From Lachnospiraceae bacterium UBA7093 (GTDB taxonomy: Bacteria > Bacillota > Clostridia > Lachnospirales > Lachnospiraceae): 26,616 bases of DNA. The position numbers and the translations under genes were made by a program. The notes under the pieces are model-generated. The model was not told where the DNA came from and ran no database searches. It saw only the letters and a list, made by a program, of their open reading frames with translations. The stretch is taken from assembly GCA_002492465.1 (NCBI GenBank), contig DKYT01000028.1, forward strand, positions 1 to 26,616, written 5' to 3'. Positions 11,478-19,218 of this stretch are shown piece after piece (position 1 is the stretch's first letter; every line of letters starts with the position of its first letter).

Positions 11478-12068
11478 ATGTTTTTAAACGAGACAATTTT
11501 AAACCGCCTGATGAAGCAGGCATATAAAAGCGGGCTGGCAGTAGCTAGGACAGAGGAAGACTGGATATACATTTCTGGAAATTACTGGGAGGTGAACATT
11601 AAAAAAGATTTTATCCCTAAGAAAACAATGGGGAACCTTATCAGCCTGATCGGGGAGCTGCCGGGGAAAGGGGAAAGAATACGCGCAAGCAAAGATGGGA
11701 ACCAGGTCGAAGTGGGAATGACGATGAAGGTATGCGAAGAACCGCAGAGCGGGGAGAGAAGGCTGACGAAAACGAACGTCTTGCTGATCGGAGAAAAAGG
11801 GGTAGAACAGGGGATCCTCCAGGACGGATCCACAGGGGAAATATACATCATCAACAATGCCTTCATAAAGATTGTGGATAATTCGCCGGTTGATCAGGAT
11901 AAAGGTGAAACACTTGCAGAAGAACCTGTTTTACAGCCAAAGAGACGTGCGGTCCTGTGGAAAAACAATGTATGCAAGCTGAGGGCATGGCTGCGGACAG
12001 ATGGGCAAAACAGGAAGATCCTGGAGCAGCTGGAAGGGCTGGACCTTACGCCGGAGGTGCCGGAATGA
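11478..12068 (+). CDS. Phage protein of unknown function, 196 aa
   Basis: Starts MFLNETILNRLMKQAYKSGL, with GGAAAGGGG upstream. It has an N-terminal helix, then WIYISGNYWEVNIKKDFIPK and a repeated strand pattern (VEVGMTMKVCEE, TNVLLIGEKG, IYIINNAFIKIVD), suggesting a compact alpha/beta protein. The C-terminal 50 residues are a charged tail. Its stop overlaps the HNH-like gene start (ATGATG at 12065). It sits between DNA-processing genes, so a DNA-metabolism accessory role is plausible, but I do not recognise the family. Confidence 0.65.
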   Translation: MFLNETILNRLMKQAYKSGLAVARTEEDWIYISGNYWEVNIKKDFIPKKTMGNLISLIGELPGKGERIRASKDGNQVEVGMTMKVCEEPQSGERRLTKTNVLLIGEKGVEQGILQDGSTGEIYIINNAFIKIVDNSPVDQDKGETLAEEPVLQPKRRAVLWKNNVCKLRAWLRTDGQNRKILEQLEGLDLTPEVPE

Positions 12069-12391
12069 TGAAAAAGAAGAAGCATAAGGAAAGCATCCTG
12101 CACTGTAAAGACGGCACCTGTTACCTGTGCATGAAACTTGACGGTGATTATGCCCAGAAGCGCCACCTGCACGAACATCACATCTTTGGCGGAAACCCGA
12201 ACAGGGCAATCTCAGAGGCGGAAGGATTGAAAGTGTACCTATGCCTGGAACACCATACCGTCGGCCCGGCAGCAGTACATAACAACCACGAAAATATGCG
12301 GATATTGCAGAGAGATGGGCAGAGGGCATATGAGAGGACTCACAGCAGAGGGGAGTTTATGGCGTTGGTAGGGAGGAACTACCTTGATTAA
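12065..12391 (+). CDS. Small HNH-like endonuclease
   Basis: A 108-residue protein; ATG 12065 follows GGAGGTG by 7 bases and overlaps the previous stop. It has CxxC at C19/C22, HLHEHHIFGG at about 34-43 and YLCLEHH at 58-64, giving two zinc ligands on each side and a His-rich beta-beta-alpha motif, followed by a helix (MRILQRDGQRAYER). This pattern is common in Firmicutes phages and is related to HNH nucleases of the DUF968/recombination-endonuclease type. It would nick or cut DNA during recombination or packaging. The exact substrate is not inferable. A longer frame upstream is a shadow of the preceding gene. Confidence 0.65.
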   Translation: MMKKKKHKESILHCKDGTCYLCMKLDGDYAQKRHLHEHHIFGGNPNRAISEAEGLKVYLCLEHHTVGPAAVHNNHENMRILQRDGQRAYERTHSRGEFMALVGRNYLD

Positions 12392-12458
12392 GTAAAGTAA
12401 TTTATGCATTACAAATAGTCGAGCAGCATTTAAGAAAGTTATGAGTAGGGGTGATACC

Positions 12459-12725
12459 ATGAAAGGCGGGGAACGCGCAGCCAAGCGCCGGGGCCTATAC
12501 GACGCAATGGAGCATGAAACAGACAGCAGGGCAGAGCAGAGATTCCGGGAACCGGCAAGAGCGCAGGGGAAACTGACGGCGCTGGCGGCTGTTAAGATCA
12601 TCGAACGGGATATTGAACATCTCCCAGACAGCGGGAGGAAGCAGCTTATAGAGATGGCACAGGAGTGCCTGCATGGAAACAAGGGAGGAAAACAGAAAAG
12701 GCCCGGGAAGGAGAGCCAATGGTAG
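12459..12725 (+). CDS. Small basic phage protein of unknown function, 88 aa
   Basis: Starts MKGGERAAKRRGLYDAMEHE, 6 bases after AGGGGTG. An in-frame ATG at 12441 lacks a good ribosome binding site. It is highly charged and probably helical (AAVKIIERDIEHLPDSGRKQ and LIEMAQECLHG). It overlaps the recombinase start by 7 bases, so it is probably coupled to it. No family is recognised. Confidence 0.55.
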   Translation: MKGGERAAKRRGLYDAMEHETDSRAEQRFREPARAQGKLTALAAVKIIERDIEHLPDSGRKQLIEMAQECLHGNKGGKQKRPGKESQW

Positions 12726-13318
12726 AATTTGGGTACATACGGGTATCGTCAAAAGACCAGAACGAAGAGCGGCAGAGGATCGCATTGGAGCTGCAGGGCA
12801 TAAGCGAAGTAAACACTTACATGGACAAACAGTCTGGCAAGGATTTCGACCGACCGAAATATCAGGAAATGACCAGAAAGATGCACACTGGAGACGTGCT
12901 GTATATCACCAGTATTGACCGCCTGGGCCGCAATTATGACGAGATCTTGGAGCAGTGGAGGATATTAACAAAAGAGAAGCGAATAGACATCGTGGTGCTG
13001 GACATGCAGCTTCTGGATACAAGGAGGGAAAAGAACCTGATGGGGACATTCATTGCTGACCTTGTCCTACAGATCCTGTCCTTTGTGGCACAGAATGAAA
13101 GGGAGAACATCAAGAAACGGCAGGCGGAAGGGATCGCAGTGGCAAAAGCAAAGGGTACCAGGTTTGGACGACCGCCGAAGCCTTTGCCGGAGAACTTCCA
13201 TCTGGTCTGCCAGCAGTGGAAAGATGGGAAGATAACCGGCATGGAAGCGGCAAAGGCTTGCGGAATGCCGATGTCCACGTTCCGGTACCGGGCGGAAGGA
13301 AGCGGGAGGGAAACATGA
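12719..13318 (+). CDS. Small serine recombinase (resolvase/invertase family)
   Basis: A 199-residue protein. ATG 12719 follows GGAAGGAG by 6 bases. The N-terminal catalytic domain has YIRVSSKDQN with nucleophile Ser10 and Arg8, DKQSGKDFDRPKYQEM, and the signature SIDRLGRNYDEI. A helix E region (NERENIKKRQAEGIAVAKAK) leads to a C-terminal HTH (ITGMEAAKACGMPMSTFRYR). Length and architecture match resolvases and DNA invertases, not large serine integrases, so it is unlikely to be the phage integrase. It may resolve multimers, invert a segment, or act on repeats elsewhere in the genome. Its stop overlaps the next ATG (ATGA). Confidence 0.85.
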   Translation: MVEFGYIRVSSKDQNEERQRIALELQGISEVNTYMDKQSGKDFDRPKYQEMTRKMHTGDVLYITSIDRLGRNYDEILEQWRILTKEKRIDIVVLDMQLLDTRREKNLMGTFIADLVLQILSFVAQNERENIKKRQAEGIAVAKAKGTRFGRPPKPLPENFHLVCQQWKDGKITGMEAAKACGMPMSTFRYRAEGSGRET

Positions 13319-13584
13319 ACAGAAAACAGGCGAGAGAAGCCATGAGAGGGAAAACAAAAAGGGAGAACTTGAATGATCCAAGACAGGCACAGGCAATGCT
13401 TGAAAATTTACAAATTGCCACATTAGTGGCCGGAATTAATAATAGCCTTGACATTTTGCAGAAAAGAGGTGTCAAAATATCAGACTGGGATCAGAAAAAG
13501 CGGGAATTATATAGGCTTAAGGTTTTTGGAGGAAGAGTTTATTTTTTGGCGGCAGATATAGACAGAAAATCGCAAGGAGAATAA
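13315..13584 (+). CDS. Phage protein of unknown function, 89 aa
   Basis: Starts MNRKQAREAMRGKTKRENLN and overlaps the recombinase stop as ATGA. GGGAGGG lies 5 bases upstream. The first 30 residues are basic and probably disordered. The rest is helical (ENLQIATLVAGINNSLDILQKRG) and ends in a short strand (GGRVYFLAA). Base composition becomes AT-richer within this gene than in the genes before it. Its stop overlaps the sigma-like gene start (TAATG). Confidence 0.6.
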   Translation: MNRKQAREAMRGKTKRENLNDPRQAQAMLENLQIATLVAGINNSLDILQKRGVKISDWDQKKRELYRLKVFGGRVYFLAADIDRKSQGE

Positions 13585-14099
13585 TGATGACAGGAATGGA
13601 TGAACAGAAGAGGAAGGACATAAAGTTGCTTAAAGAATACTTAAGTCAGTATTATATTAGCAGCATAAAAAGGCTTCAGCTTGAAAGGAGGCTTAGAAAT
13701 ATTCGTGAGGAGATGAACACGCCTATTGGCGGACGAGGATATTCACCGGTAAATTACGGAGGTACAAACAAAGTAGGGCCAGGCGCCGCTTCCTTCGTCT
13801 ACCGCATGAGTGAGATTGAGTCACGGATAGAGGAACAAAAAAACAGGGCGGAAAAAAATCTTCTGAAAATCATGGATATTATGGATTTTTTAGAAGAAAG
13901 CAGCATGGAACGGATGGTGTTAGAGCTTAGGTTTATTGATTGTGATAATTGGGAAGATATAGCGAAAGAAATACATTTAGGGCGGAGAACTTGTATTGAT
14001 TACCAGAATAAGGCATTTGAAAAGTTGTTGGGTTTCAAAAAAGTTAGGAGTATCATACAAGAATATCAGAGAGAAAAGGATGAGAATGGCGTTCTTTGA
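13584..14099 (+). CDS. Sigma-70 region 4-like late transcription regulator
   Basis: A 171-residue protein starting MMTGMDEQKRKDIKLLKEYL, with CAAGGAG upstream. The N-terminus is a coiled coil, then a linker (TPIGGRGYSPVNYGGTNKVG). The C-terminal 60 residues (MERMVLELRFIDCDNWEDIA and LGRRTCIDYQNKAFEKLL) form the sigma region-4 HTH found in DUF1492/ArpU/RinA-like regulators of Firmicutes phages. Such proteins activate the late promoter just ahead of terminase. Here a promoter-like element with paired TGCACT repeats lies 26 bp after the stop, fitting that role. It is the last gene of the early operon. Confidence 0.8.
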   Translation: MMTGMDEQKRKDIKLLKEYLSQYYISSIKRLQLERRLRNIREEMNTPIGGRGYSPVNYGGTNKVGPGAASFVYRMSEIESRIEEQKNRAEKNLLKIMDIMDFLEESSMERMVLELRFIDCDNWEDIAKEIHLGRRTCIDYQNKAFEKLLGFKKVRSIIQEYQREKDENGVL

Positions 14100-14124
14100 A
14101 GATGAATCGCAAAAATAAAAAGTC

Positions 14125-14162
14125 TGCACTCTCTTGCACTATCGTTCGTGGTAATATAGTAT
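14125..14162 (+). promoter_or_regulatory. Probable late promoter with paired TGCACT repeats
   Basis: TGCACT occurs at 14125-14130 and 14135-14140, exactly 10 bp apart. The second overlaps a TTGCAC -35-like hexamer (14134-14139). A TAGTAT -10 (14157-14162) lies 17 bp further on, with TATAGT as an alternative. The helical spacing suggests binding of the adjacent sigma-like activator. Confidence 0.55.
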
Positions 14163-14207
14163 CATGGGAACAAATAAATAGCAGAGCAAGAGATCAAGAG
14201 ATACAAA

Positions 14208-14272
14208 GCACATAAATAAAGTTCTTATACTACGATACAATCAGGGTATAAGGACTTTATTGTTTTATGTGC
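14208..14272 (+). terminator. Long inverted repeat, terminator or antitermination site
   Basis: AATAAAGTTCTTATAC (14215-14230) pairs with GTATAAGGACTTTATT (14246-14261) with one mismatch and a 15-base loop. The stem extends outward through GCACATAAA (14208-14216) and TTTATGTGC (14264-14272) with a small bulge. A U-rich TTGTTTTATG overlaps the right arm. It lies about 45 bp after the late promoter and 136 bp before TerS. Confidence 0.6.
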
Positions 14273-14280
14273 ACAAAACA

Positions 14281-14408
14281 AAAAGGTACTTACCAAGCCA
14301 TATACGGTATGCGGGGCGGGGAAGGCGCGGTATTTTTGGCTGTAAAGTAAAAAAAAATACGGCACTTCCTTCCTCTTTTGGGGCAGGAATGGGGGCTAAA
14401 ATCGAAAA
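14281..14408 (+). other. Non-coding GC-rich stretch before TerS, candidate cos region
   Basis: No gene is seen. It contains GCGGGGCGGGGAAGGCGCGG within AT-rich flanks, near-repeated CGGTAT words, and a run of A. Lambda-type phages with Nu1/GpA terminases have cos immediately upstream of the small subunit. The assignment is positional inference only. Confidence 0.3.
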
Positions 14409-14951
14409 ATGGATGTAAATCAGAAGGAACTCGCCGCCATTTTAGGCATTACAGACCGACGCGTCAGGCAGTTGAAAAATGAATTTGGCTTATTTTCAAA
14501 GGGTTTGTCAGGTGAAAGGAAACAAAAAAACTATGTTTTGGAAAAATGTGTTCCAGAATACATAAATTACAAGCTGGAAGCGGAAGTGCAACAGGGTACA
14601 TCTTACAACAAAGAAAAGGAACAGGCTGAGCATGAGCAGATCAAGAAAAAAATATCGATACTGAAGCTTCGGAAACTCAAAAGAGAGCTTCATGAAGCAG
14701 ATGATGTGGAAGAGTTTTTGACAGATATGCTTGTGAATTTCAAGAACAGGCTTTTATCAGTCCCACAGAAAGTGGCACCATTGATTGTGTCGGAGGACGA
14801 CGTAAATGTAATTCTGGATATTCTGGAAAGAGAGGTTTTTCAGGCATTGGAAGAATTATCAGAATATGACCCATTGAAGATAGACAAAGAGACCACAGCA
14901 CAGATACTGGAAGAGATTGACGAGGAGGAGTACGAAGAAGAAAGCGAGTAA
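14409..14951 (+). CDS. Terminase small subunit, Nu1-like
   Basis: A 180-residue protein starting MDVNQKELAAILGITDRRVR. The N-terminal winged HTH (KELAAILGITDRRVRQLKNE) is like lambda gpNu1, which recognises the cos DNA. A central helical region (KKKISILKLRKLKRELHEAD) and an acidic C-terminus (EEIDEEEYEEESE) follow, the latter probably contacting the large subunit. The ribosome binding site is weak (GGGGG about 14 bases upstream). It is first in the late operon and directly upstream of a GpA-type large subunit, which supports the role. Confidence 0.8.
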   Translation: MDVNQKELAAILGITDRRVRQLKNEFGLFSKGLSGERKQKNYVLEKCVPEYINYKLEAEVQQGTSYNKEKEQAEHEQIKKKISILKLRKLKRELHEADDVEEFLTDMLVNFKNRLLSVPQKVAPLIVSEDDVNVILDILEREVFQALEELSEYDPLKIDKETTAQILEEIDEEEYEEESE

Positions 14952-14965
14952 AGGGGGGAAGGGGT

Positions 14966-16807
14966 TTGTCATCGTCTGAACGACAGCGTTCCAGGCAACG
15001 GACGAGAAATTTATTTGTAAATACTATTAAAGCCACACTAAAAAAACCGGAAAAGCTGACTGTTTCACAGTGGGCGGAAAGATATAGAATACTGGATGAG
15101 TCCAGTAACTTCTCTGGACAGTGGTCGAATGACATAACTCCGTATCTGGTCGGAATCATGGATGCGTTCAATGACCCTTACATTCAGGAAATCAACTTTT
15201 GCAAGCCGACGCAGGTCGGAGGGACGGAAGCGATGCTGAATATGTTGGGGTGGATTATCATGGACAGCCCATCTCCGACAATGATCGTATACCCGAATGA
15301 CGATCTCGCAAAGGATATATCAAATGACAGAATCAAGCCATCTCTTACGAAGACCCCAGAGATCAAGGAAAGGTTCTATGAACATTCATCAAAAGAATTG
15401 AACCTAAAGTTCCGGGGAATGAAGATATACCTCCGGGGATCCGGATCTCCCGGAAAGCTGGCATCAAAGTCAATAAAGTACCTGTTTTTCGATGAGATTG
15501 ACAAAATGGACGGAGCATCAAAGAAAGAAGCATCGCCATACAACCTGGCAAAAGAAAGAACCAGAACATTCACGTACAGAAAGAAGATATATACGTGTTC
15601 AACGCCGACATTGAAAACAAATTATGTATGGCAGATCCATGAAAACGCAGACGAACAGAGGCACTATTTCATGCCATGTATACACTGTGGCGAATATATC
15701 ACATTTGTGTTCAAACAGATTCATTTTCCGAGTGAAGAAGGAATGACGAATGCGGAAAGGGCAAAAGATGCCGTCTATGTATGTCAGGAATGTGGATGCG
15801 AAATCACGGATAAAGATAAGATCAAGATGCTCCGGCAAGGAGAATGGAGAGATGTGAAAGGGACATGCATAGGAAAGCCGAGAAAAGTTTCATATTGGCT
15901 GAATGCCTTGTATTCACGATTCTTATCATGGGCAGAAATTGTGAAGGAGTTCCTTGACTCAAAAGAAGACCCTGAGAAATTGCAAAACTTCATCAACTCA
16001 TGGTTGGCAGAGCCTTGGGAAGACACCAAGCTAAAGACCAGCAAAGACCTTGTTATGGAGCGCCAGACGGAGCTTGCGGAGTTTACCGTGCCAGATTGGA
16101 CAAAGCTGCTTACCGCAGGCGTAGATGTACAGCAAAACAGTGTCTACTGGACAATAAGAGCCTGGGGAGATTTTTTGACCAGCCAGAATATAGCACATGG
16201 GCAAGCTTACAGCTTTTCAGAGATTGAGAAAATAATGAACCTTGAATATAGGACAGAGTCCGGCGCAGTAGCAATTGTAAACCTGTGCCTCATAGACTCT
16301 GGTTATGAGGCGGATGCTACATACGATTTTTGCGCTTTGAATGCAGAATGGGCAAAACCGGCAAAAGGCTCCAGTAATCCTATGCAGAGCCATTTTAAAC
16401 TGAGCACCGTCAATAAGGATAATTCCAAGGCTTACGGAATGGATCTTGTCATTGTTGACGGTGGAAAGTATAAGGATATGATCGCAAGCAGGATGCAGCG
16501 GAAAAATGGGAAAGGAAGCTGGATGGTATATAAGGGATGCGATGAAGAATATGCCAAGCAGGTAACAGCAGAGCATAAAATCCTTGTTAAGAGCGGAAAC
16601 AGCAAGAAGCGGCTTGAATGGGTACTGAAAAGTAGCCATGCGGATAACCATTATCTTGATTGTGAAGTATATGCAATGGCTGCCGCGGATACTTTAGGGG
16701 CAAGGATGCTACATTTGCAGAACATACAGGAGGAACCAAAGGAACAGAAGAAAGCGCAATACACGCCGGAGGAAGAATGGATCGGACAGAATGAGAGCTG
16801 GCTGTAA
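14966..16807 (+). CDS. Terminase large subunit, GpA family
   Basis: A 613-residue protein with a TTG start at 14966 (MSSSERQRSRQRTRNLFVNT) preceded by AAGGGGGGAAGGGG. The family-typical VSQWAERYRILDESSNFSG near residues 33-51 shows the N-terminus belongs. The ATPase has KPTQVGGTE (about 80-88) as Walker A-type and KYLFFDEIDKM (171-181) as Walker B. A zinc knuckle (CIHCGEY...CQECGCE) follows, then a nuclease domain with AGVDVQ and CLIDSGYEADATYDF acidic residues. Family length is about 600-650, so it is complete. It cuts and translocates DNA into the prohead through the portal, as in lambda. Confidence 0.95.
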   Translation: MSSSERQRSRQRTRNLFVNTIKATLKKPEKLTVSQWAERYRILDESSNFSGQWSNDITPYLVGIMDAFNDPYIQEINFCKPTQVGGTEAMLNMLGWIIMDSPSPTMIVYPNDDLAKDISNDRIKPSLTKTPEIKERFYEHSSKELNLKFRGMKIYLRGSGSPGKLASKSIKYLFFDEIDKMDGASKKEASPYNLAKERTRTFTYRKKIYTCSTPTLKTNYVWQIHENADEQRHYFMPCIHCGEYITFVFKQIHFPSEEGMTNAERAKDAVYVCQECGCEITDKDKIKMLRQGEWRDVKGTCIGKPRKVSYWLNALYSRFLSWAEIVKEFLDSKEDPEKLQNFINSWLAEPWEDTKLKTSKDLVMERQTELAEFTVPDWTKLLTAGVDVQQNSVYWTIRAWGDFLTSQNIAHGQAYSFSEIEKIMNLEYRTESGAVAIVNLCLIDSGYEADATYDFCALNAEWAKPAKGSSNPMQSHFKLSTVNKDNSKAYGMDLVIVDGGKYKDMIASRMQRKNGKGSWMVYKGCDEEYAKQVTAEHKILVKSGNSKKRLEWVLKSSHADNHYLDCEVYAMAAADTLGARMLHLQNIQEEPKEQKKAQYTPEEEWIGQNESWL

Positions 16808-16822
16808 GAAGGAGGAAATCAG

Positions 16823-17044
16823 GTGGAAGAGCAGATGACAGCGCAGGAAATGCTTACTGAGGTAAATAACGCTATTTATGCCATATGCGTAGGGGGGCAG
16901 AGTTATCAGGTAGGCTCCAGAAAGCTCAACCGGGCAGACCTTAACACATTATACAAGATTAAGAATGACCTTATGGCGCAGGTAGCAGGAAGCACGCCGG
17001 GATTTCTTGACGACTGCTACGTCGCTGTATTTGACCGGCGATAA
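16823..17044 (+). CDS. gpW-like head-tail joining protein
   Basis: A 73-residue protein with a GTG start 7 bases after AAGGAGG. It is similar in size, position and pattern to lambda gpW: helices (TAQEMLTEVNNAIYAICVGG) and (NRADLNTLYKIKNDLMAQVA) on either side of a short hairpin QSYQVGSRKL. gpW binds beneath the portal after packaging to create the tail attachment surface. It lies between terminase and portal as in lambda. Confidence 0.8.
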   Translation: MEEQMTAQEMLTEVNNAIYAICVGGQSYQVGSRKLNRADLNTLYKIKNDLMAQVAGSTPGFLDDCYVAVFDRR

Positions 17045-17056
17045 GGAGGAGCGGAA

Positions 17057-18652
17057 GTGGGAAACATTTTAGACAACATAATTGGATTCATTTCCCCAGC
17101 AGCTGGAGCCAGAAGGGAATCCTGGAGGCAGTACCTGGAAGAGCAACGGAATTATGATGCCGGAGGCTACGACAGACTTAACGCCGGATGGGTGGCTTAT
17201 AACCAAAGTGCTGAGCAGACGGACCGCTGTAGCCGGGATACTATAAGGGCGAGAGCCAGGGATCTGGAACGAAACAGTGATATGGCCAACAGCGTGATCG
17301 GAGCGTACCGAAGGAATGTTGTTGGCCACGGATGGACACTTCGGGCAAGAACCAACAGTGAAACACTTAATAAGCAGATCCAGGAAGCATGGGTGGAGTG
17401 GTGCAAGAGGAAAAATTGCGATGTGACAGAAACGCAGAGCTTCAATCAGATGCTTAGAATGGCGGAGCGCAGGAAGAAAGTCGACGGAGGAATCATATTT
17501 AAAAAGTGCTATACAAGCGGCGGGATGCTTCCTTTCAAACTACAGGCATTGGAGGTTGATGAGCTGGATACTGGAAGGGCAGCACCACACAACCCGAAAC
17601 ACAGGGTGGTTGGAGGGATTGAGCTTAATGCCTATAACAAACCAGTGGGATACTGGATCCGTCAGTATAACATAGACGGCTTTGGACAGATTGAACCAGT
17701 GTATGTTCCGGCGAAGGATATTATATTCTATTTCACAAAGGACAGACCCTCACAGATCCGGGAAATGAGTGACCTTGCGCCGACCATTACAAGGGTGAGG
17801 GATGCGAATGAATTTATGACAGCAGTAAGCGTAAAAGAACGTATAGCCGCTTGCCTTGCTGTGTTTGTAAAGAAGATCATACCAACAACTGGGAATTTTG
17901 CCAGGGGAGTAGGAACAAACGACGGAAGAGTACGTGAGGACTACGATGGGAAAAAGATAAGCCCAGGAATGATAAAGGAGCTTAACGCTGGGGATGAGAT
18001 CCAGGTAGTCAATCCAACAGGCCAGGCAACGGATGCAACAAGCTATATCAAGTTACAGCAACGGCTGATAGGGGCGGGGCAGGGATTGAGTTATGAGGCG
18101 ACCAGCAGGGATATGAGCCAGAGCAATTATAGCAGCGCAAGGCAGGGAATCATTGAGGATGGGCAGACATACATAGAGGACATAGAGCTGCTGAAAGAAG
18201 TGGTAATGGACGAGGTGTATGAAACTTTTATCATTTCGGGCGTCCTTTCCGGCCTGTTCAATATTCCAGGATTTTGGGAGGATAAGCGGAAGTATTTTAA
18301 GCATGAATGGGTGGCAGTGCCGAAGCCGTGGATTGATCCGGCAAAGGAAGCAACAGCAACCAAGATCGCATTGCAGACAGGGCAGAAAACATATCAGCAG
18401 GTTGCAGCAGAAAACGGAAAGGACTGGAAAGAGCAGATAGACGAAACAATTACTGTTTTGAAATATGCCAGGGAAAAAGGATTAGAGATAGGAGGTGTTA
18501 TATTTGACAGGACAGAAGCAGAGCTTACACCTGAAGGGGATAAGAAGGAGCCAGGACAGTGGGAAGCACCGGGAAAACCTGCTGGCCAGGATGGAGGAAA
18601 TCAGCCATCAGGGAACGGACAGCAGGAAGGAAAACCAGATAAGGGCGTTTAG
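17057..18652 (+). CDS. Portal protein, lambda gpB family
   Basis: A 531-residue protein with a GTG start after AAGGAGGAGCGGA. It begins MGNILDNIIGFISPAAGARR. It has the lambda portal family core: ARARDLERNSDMANSVIGAY and VVGHGWTLRAR near the N-terminus, a KVDGGIIFKKCYT region, VPAKDIIFYFTKDRPSQIRE, and GAGQGLSYEATSRDMSQSNY. The last 60 residues are a Gly/Pro/Gln-rich disordered tail (GKPAGQDGGNQPSGNGQQEG). It forms the dodecameric DNA channel at one capsid vertex. It overlaps the protease gene. Confidence 0.92.
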   Translation: MGNILDNIIGFISPAAGARRESWRQYLEEQRNYDAGGYDRLNAGWVAYNQSAEQTDRCSRDTIRARARDLERNSDMANSVIGAYRRNVVGHGWTLRARTNSETLNKQIQEAWVEWCKRKNCDVTETQSFNQMLRMAERRKKVDGGIIFKKCYTSGGMLPFKLQALEVDELDTGRAAPHNPKHRVVGGIELNAYNKPVGYWIRQYNIDGFGQIEPVYVPAKDIIFYFTKDRPSQIREMSDLAPTITRVRDANEFMTAVSVKERIAACLAVFVKKIIPTTGNFARGVGTNDGRVREDYDGKKISPGMIKELNAGDEIQVVNPTGQATDATSYIKLQQRLIGAGQGLSYEATSRDMSQSNYSSARQGIIEDGQTYIEDIELLKEVVMDEVYETFIISGVLSGLFNIPGFWEDKRKYFKHEWVAVPKPWIDPAKEATATKIALQTGQKTYQQVAAENGKDWKEQIDETITVLKYAREKGLEIGGVIFDRTEAELTPEGDKKEPGQWEAPGKPAGQDGGNQPSGNGQQEGKPDKGV

Positions 18653-19202
18653 CTCGGCAACGATCCGGGCTATGGAAGGAGAAGGGAACGAACGGAAGTT
18701 CATTCTTTCTTTTTCTTCGGAAGAACCTTATGAGCGGTGCTGGGGGAAAGAAATATTAGACCATAACCCGGCAGCCGTTGACCTTACCAGGCTTAATACA
18801 TTAGGAGTCCTTCTTTTCAACCATAACAGGGACAAAGTGATTGGGAAGATCAACCGTGCCTGGATTGAGAAGCAGCGGGGAATGGCTGAGGTGGAATTTG
18901 ACAGCGACGCAGAAAGCGAGGTTATCTTCCAGAAGGTAAAAAGCGGAACGCTTAAAGGAGTATCCACTGGATACAGGATCGGGGTAATCGAAGAAGTCAT
19001 GGCGAACAAGGTGAGCACTGACGGAAGATTTTCCGGCCCTTGCGATGTCGCAAGACAATGGATGCCTTACGAAATAAGCATTGTAAGTGTCCCAGCAGAC
19101 GCTACCGTCGGAGTAGGGAGGGACATGGGAGAGAAGGGATGTCAGCATCAGAAAACTTTGACTTGTTTTGAAGCACAACTTCAAATAAATAAAAACAGAT
19201 GA
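18591..19202 (+). CDS. Prohead protease (HK97/U35-like)
   Basis: The preferred ATG 18591 gives 203 residues (MEEISHQGTDSRKENQIRAF). A TTG at 18504, 8 bases after AGGAGG, would add 29 residues in a region that also codes the portal tail, so the exact start is uncertain. Family features are FSSEEPYERCWGKEILDH, LGVLLFNHNRDKVIGKINRA with the probable catalytic His, VKSGTLKGVSTGY with the catalytic Ser, and YEISIVSVPADATVGVGR. It would cleave scaffold and capsid N-termini during head maturation. A capsid gene with a long N-terminal extension follows directly, as expected. Confidence 0.85.
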   Translation: MEEISHQGTDSRKENQIRAFSSATIRAMEGEGNERKFILSFSSEEPYERCWGKEILDHNPAAVDLTRLNTLGVLLFNHNRDKVIGKINRAWIEKQRGMAEVEFDSDAESEVIFQKVKSGTLKGVSTGYRIGVIEEVMANKVSTDGRFSGPCDVARQWMPYEISIVSVPADATVGVGRDMGEKGCQHQKTLTCFEAQLQINKNR

Positions 19203-19218
19203 CAGGGAGGTAAATCAC

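Noticed and set aside
12719..13318. The serine recombinase as the phage integrase
   Set aside because: At 199 residues it has only the catalytic domain and a short HTH. Large serine integrases are more than twice this size, and no attachment site is visible beside it.
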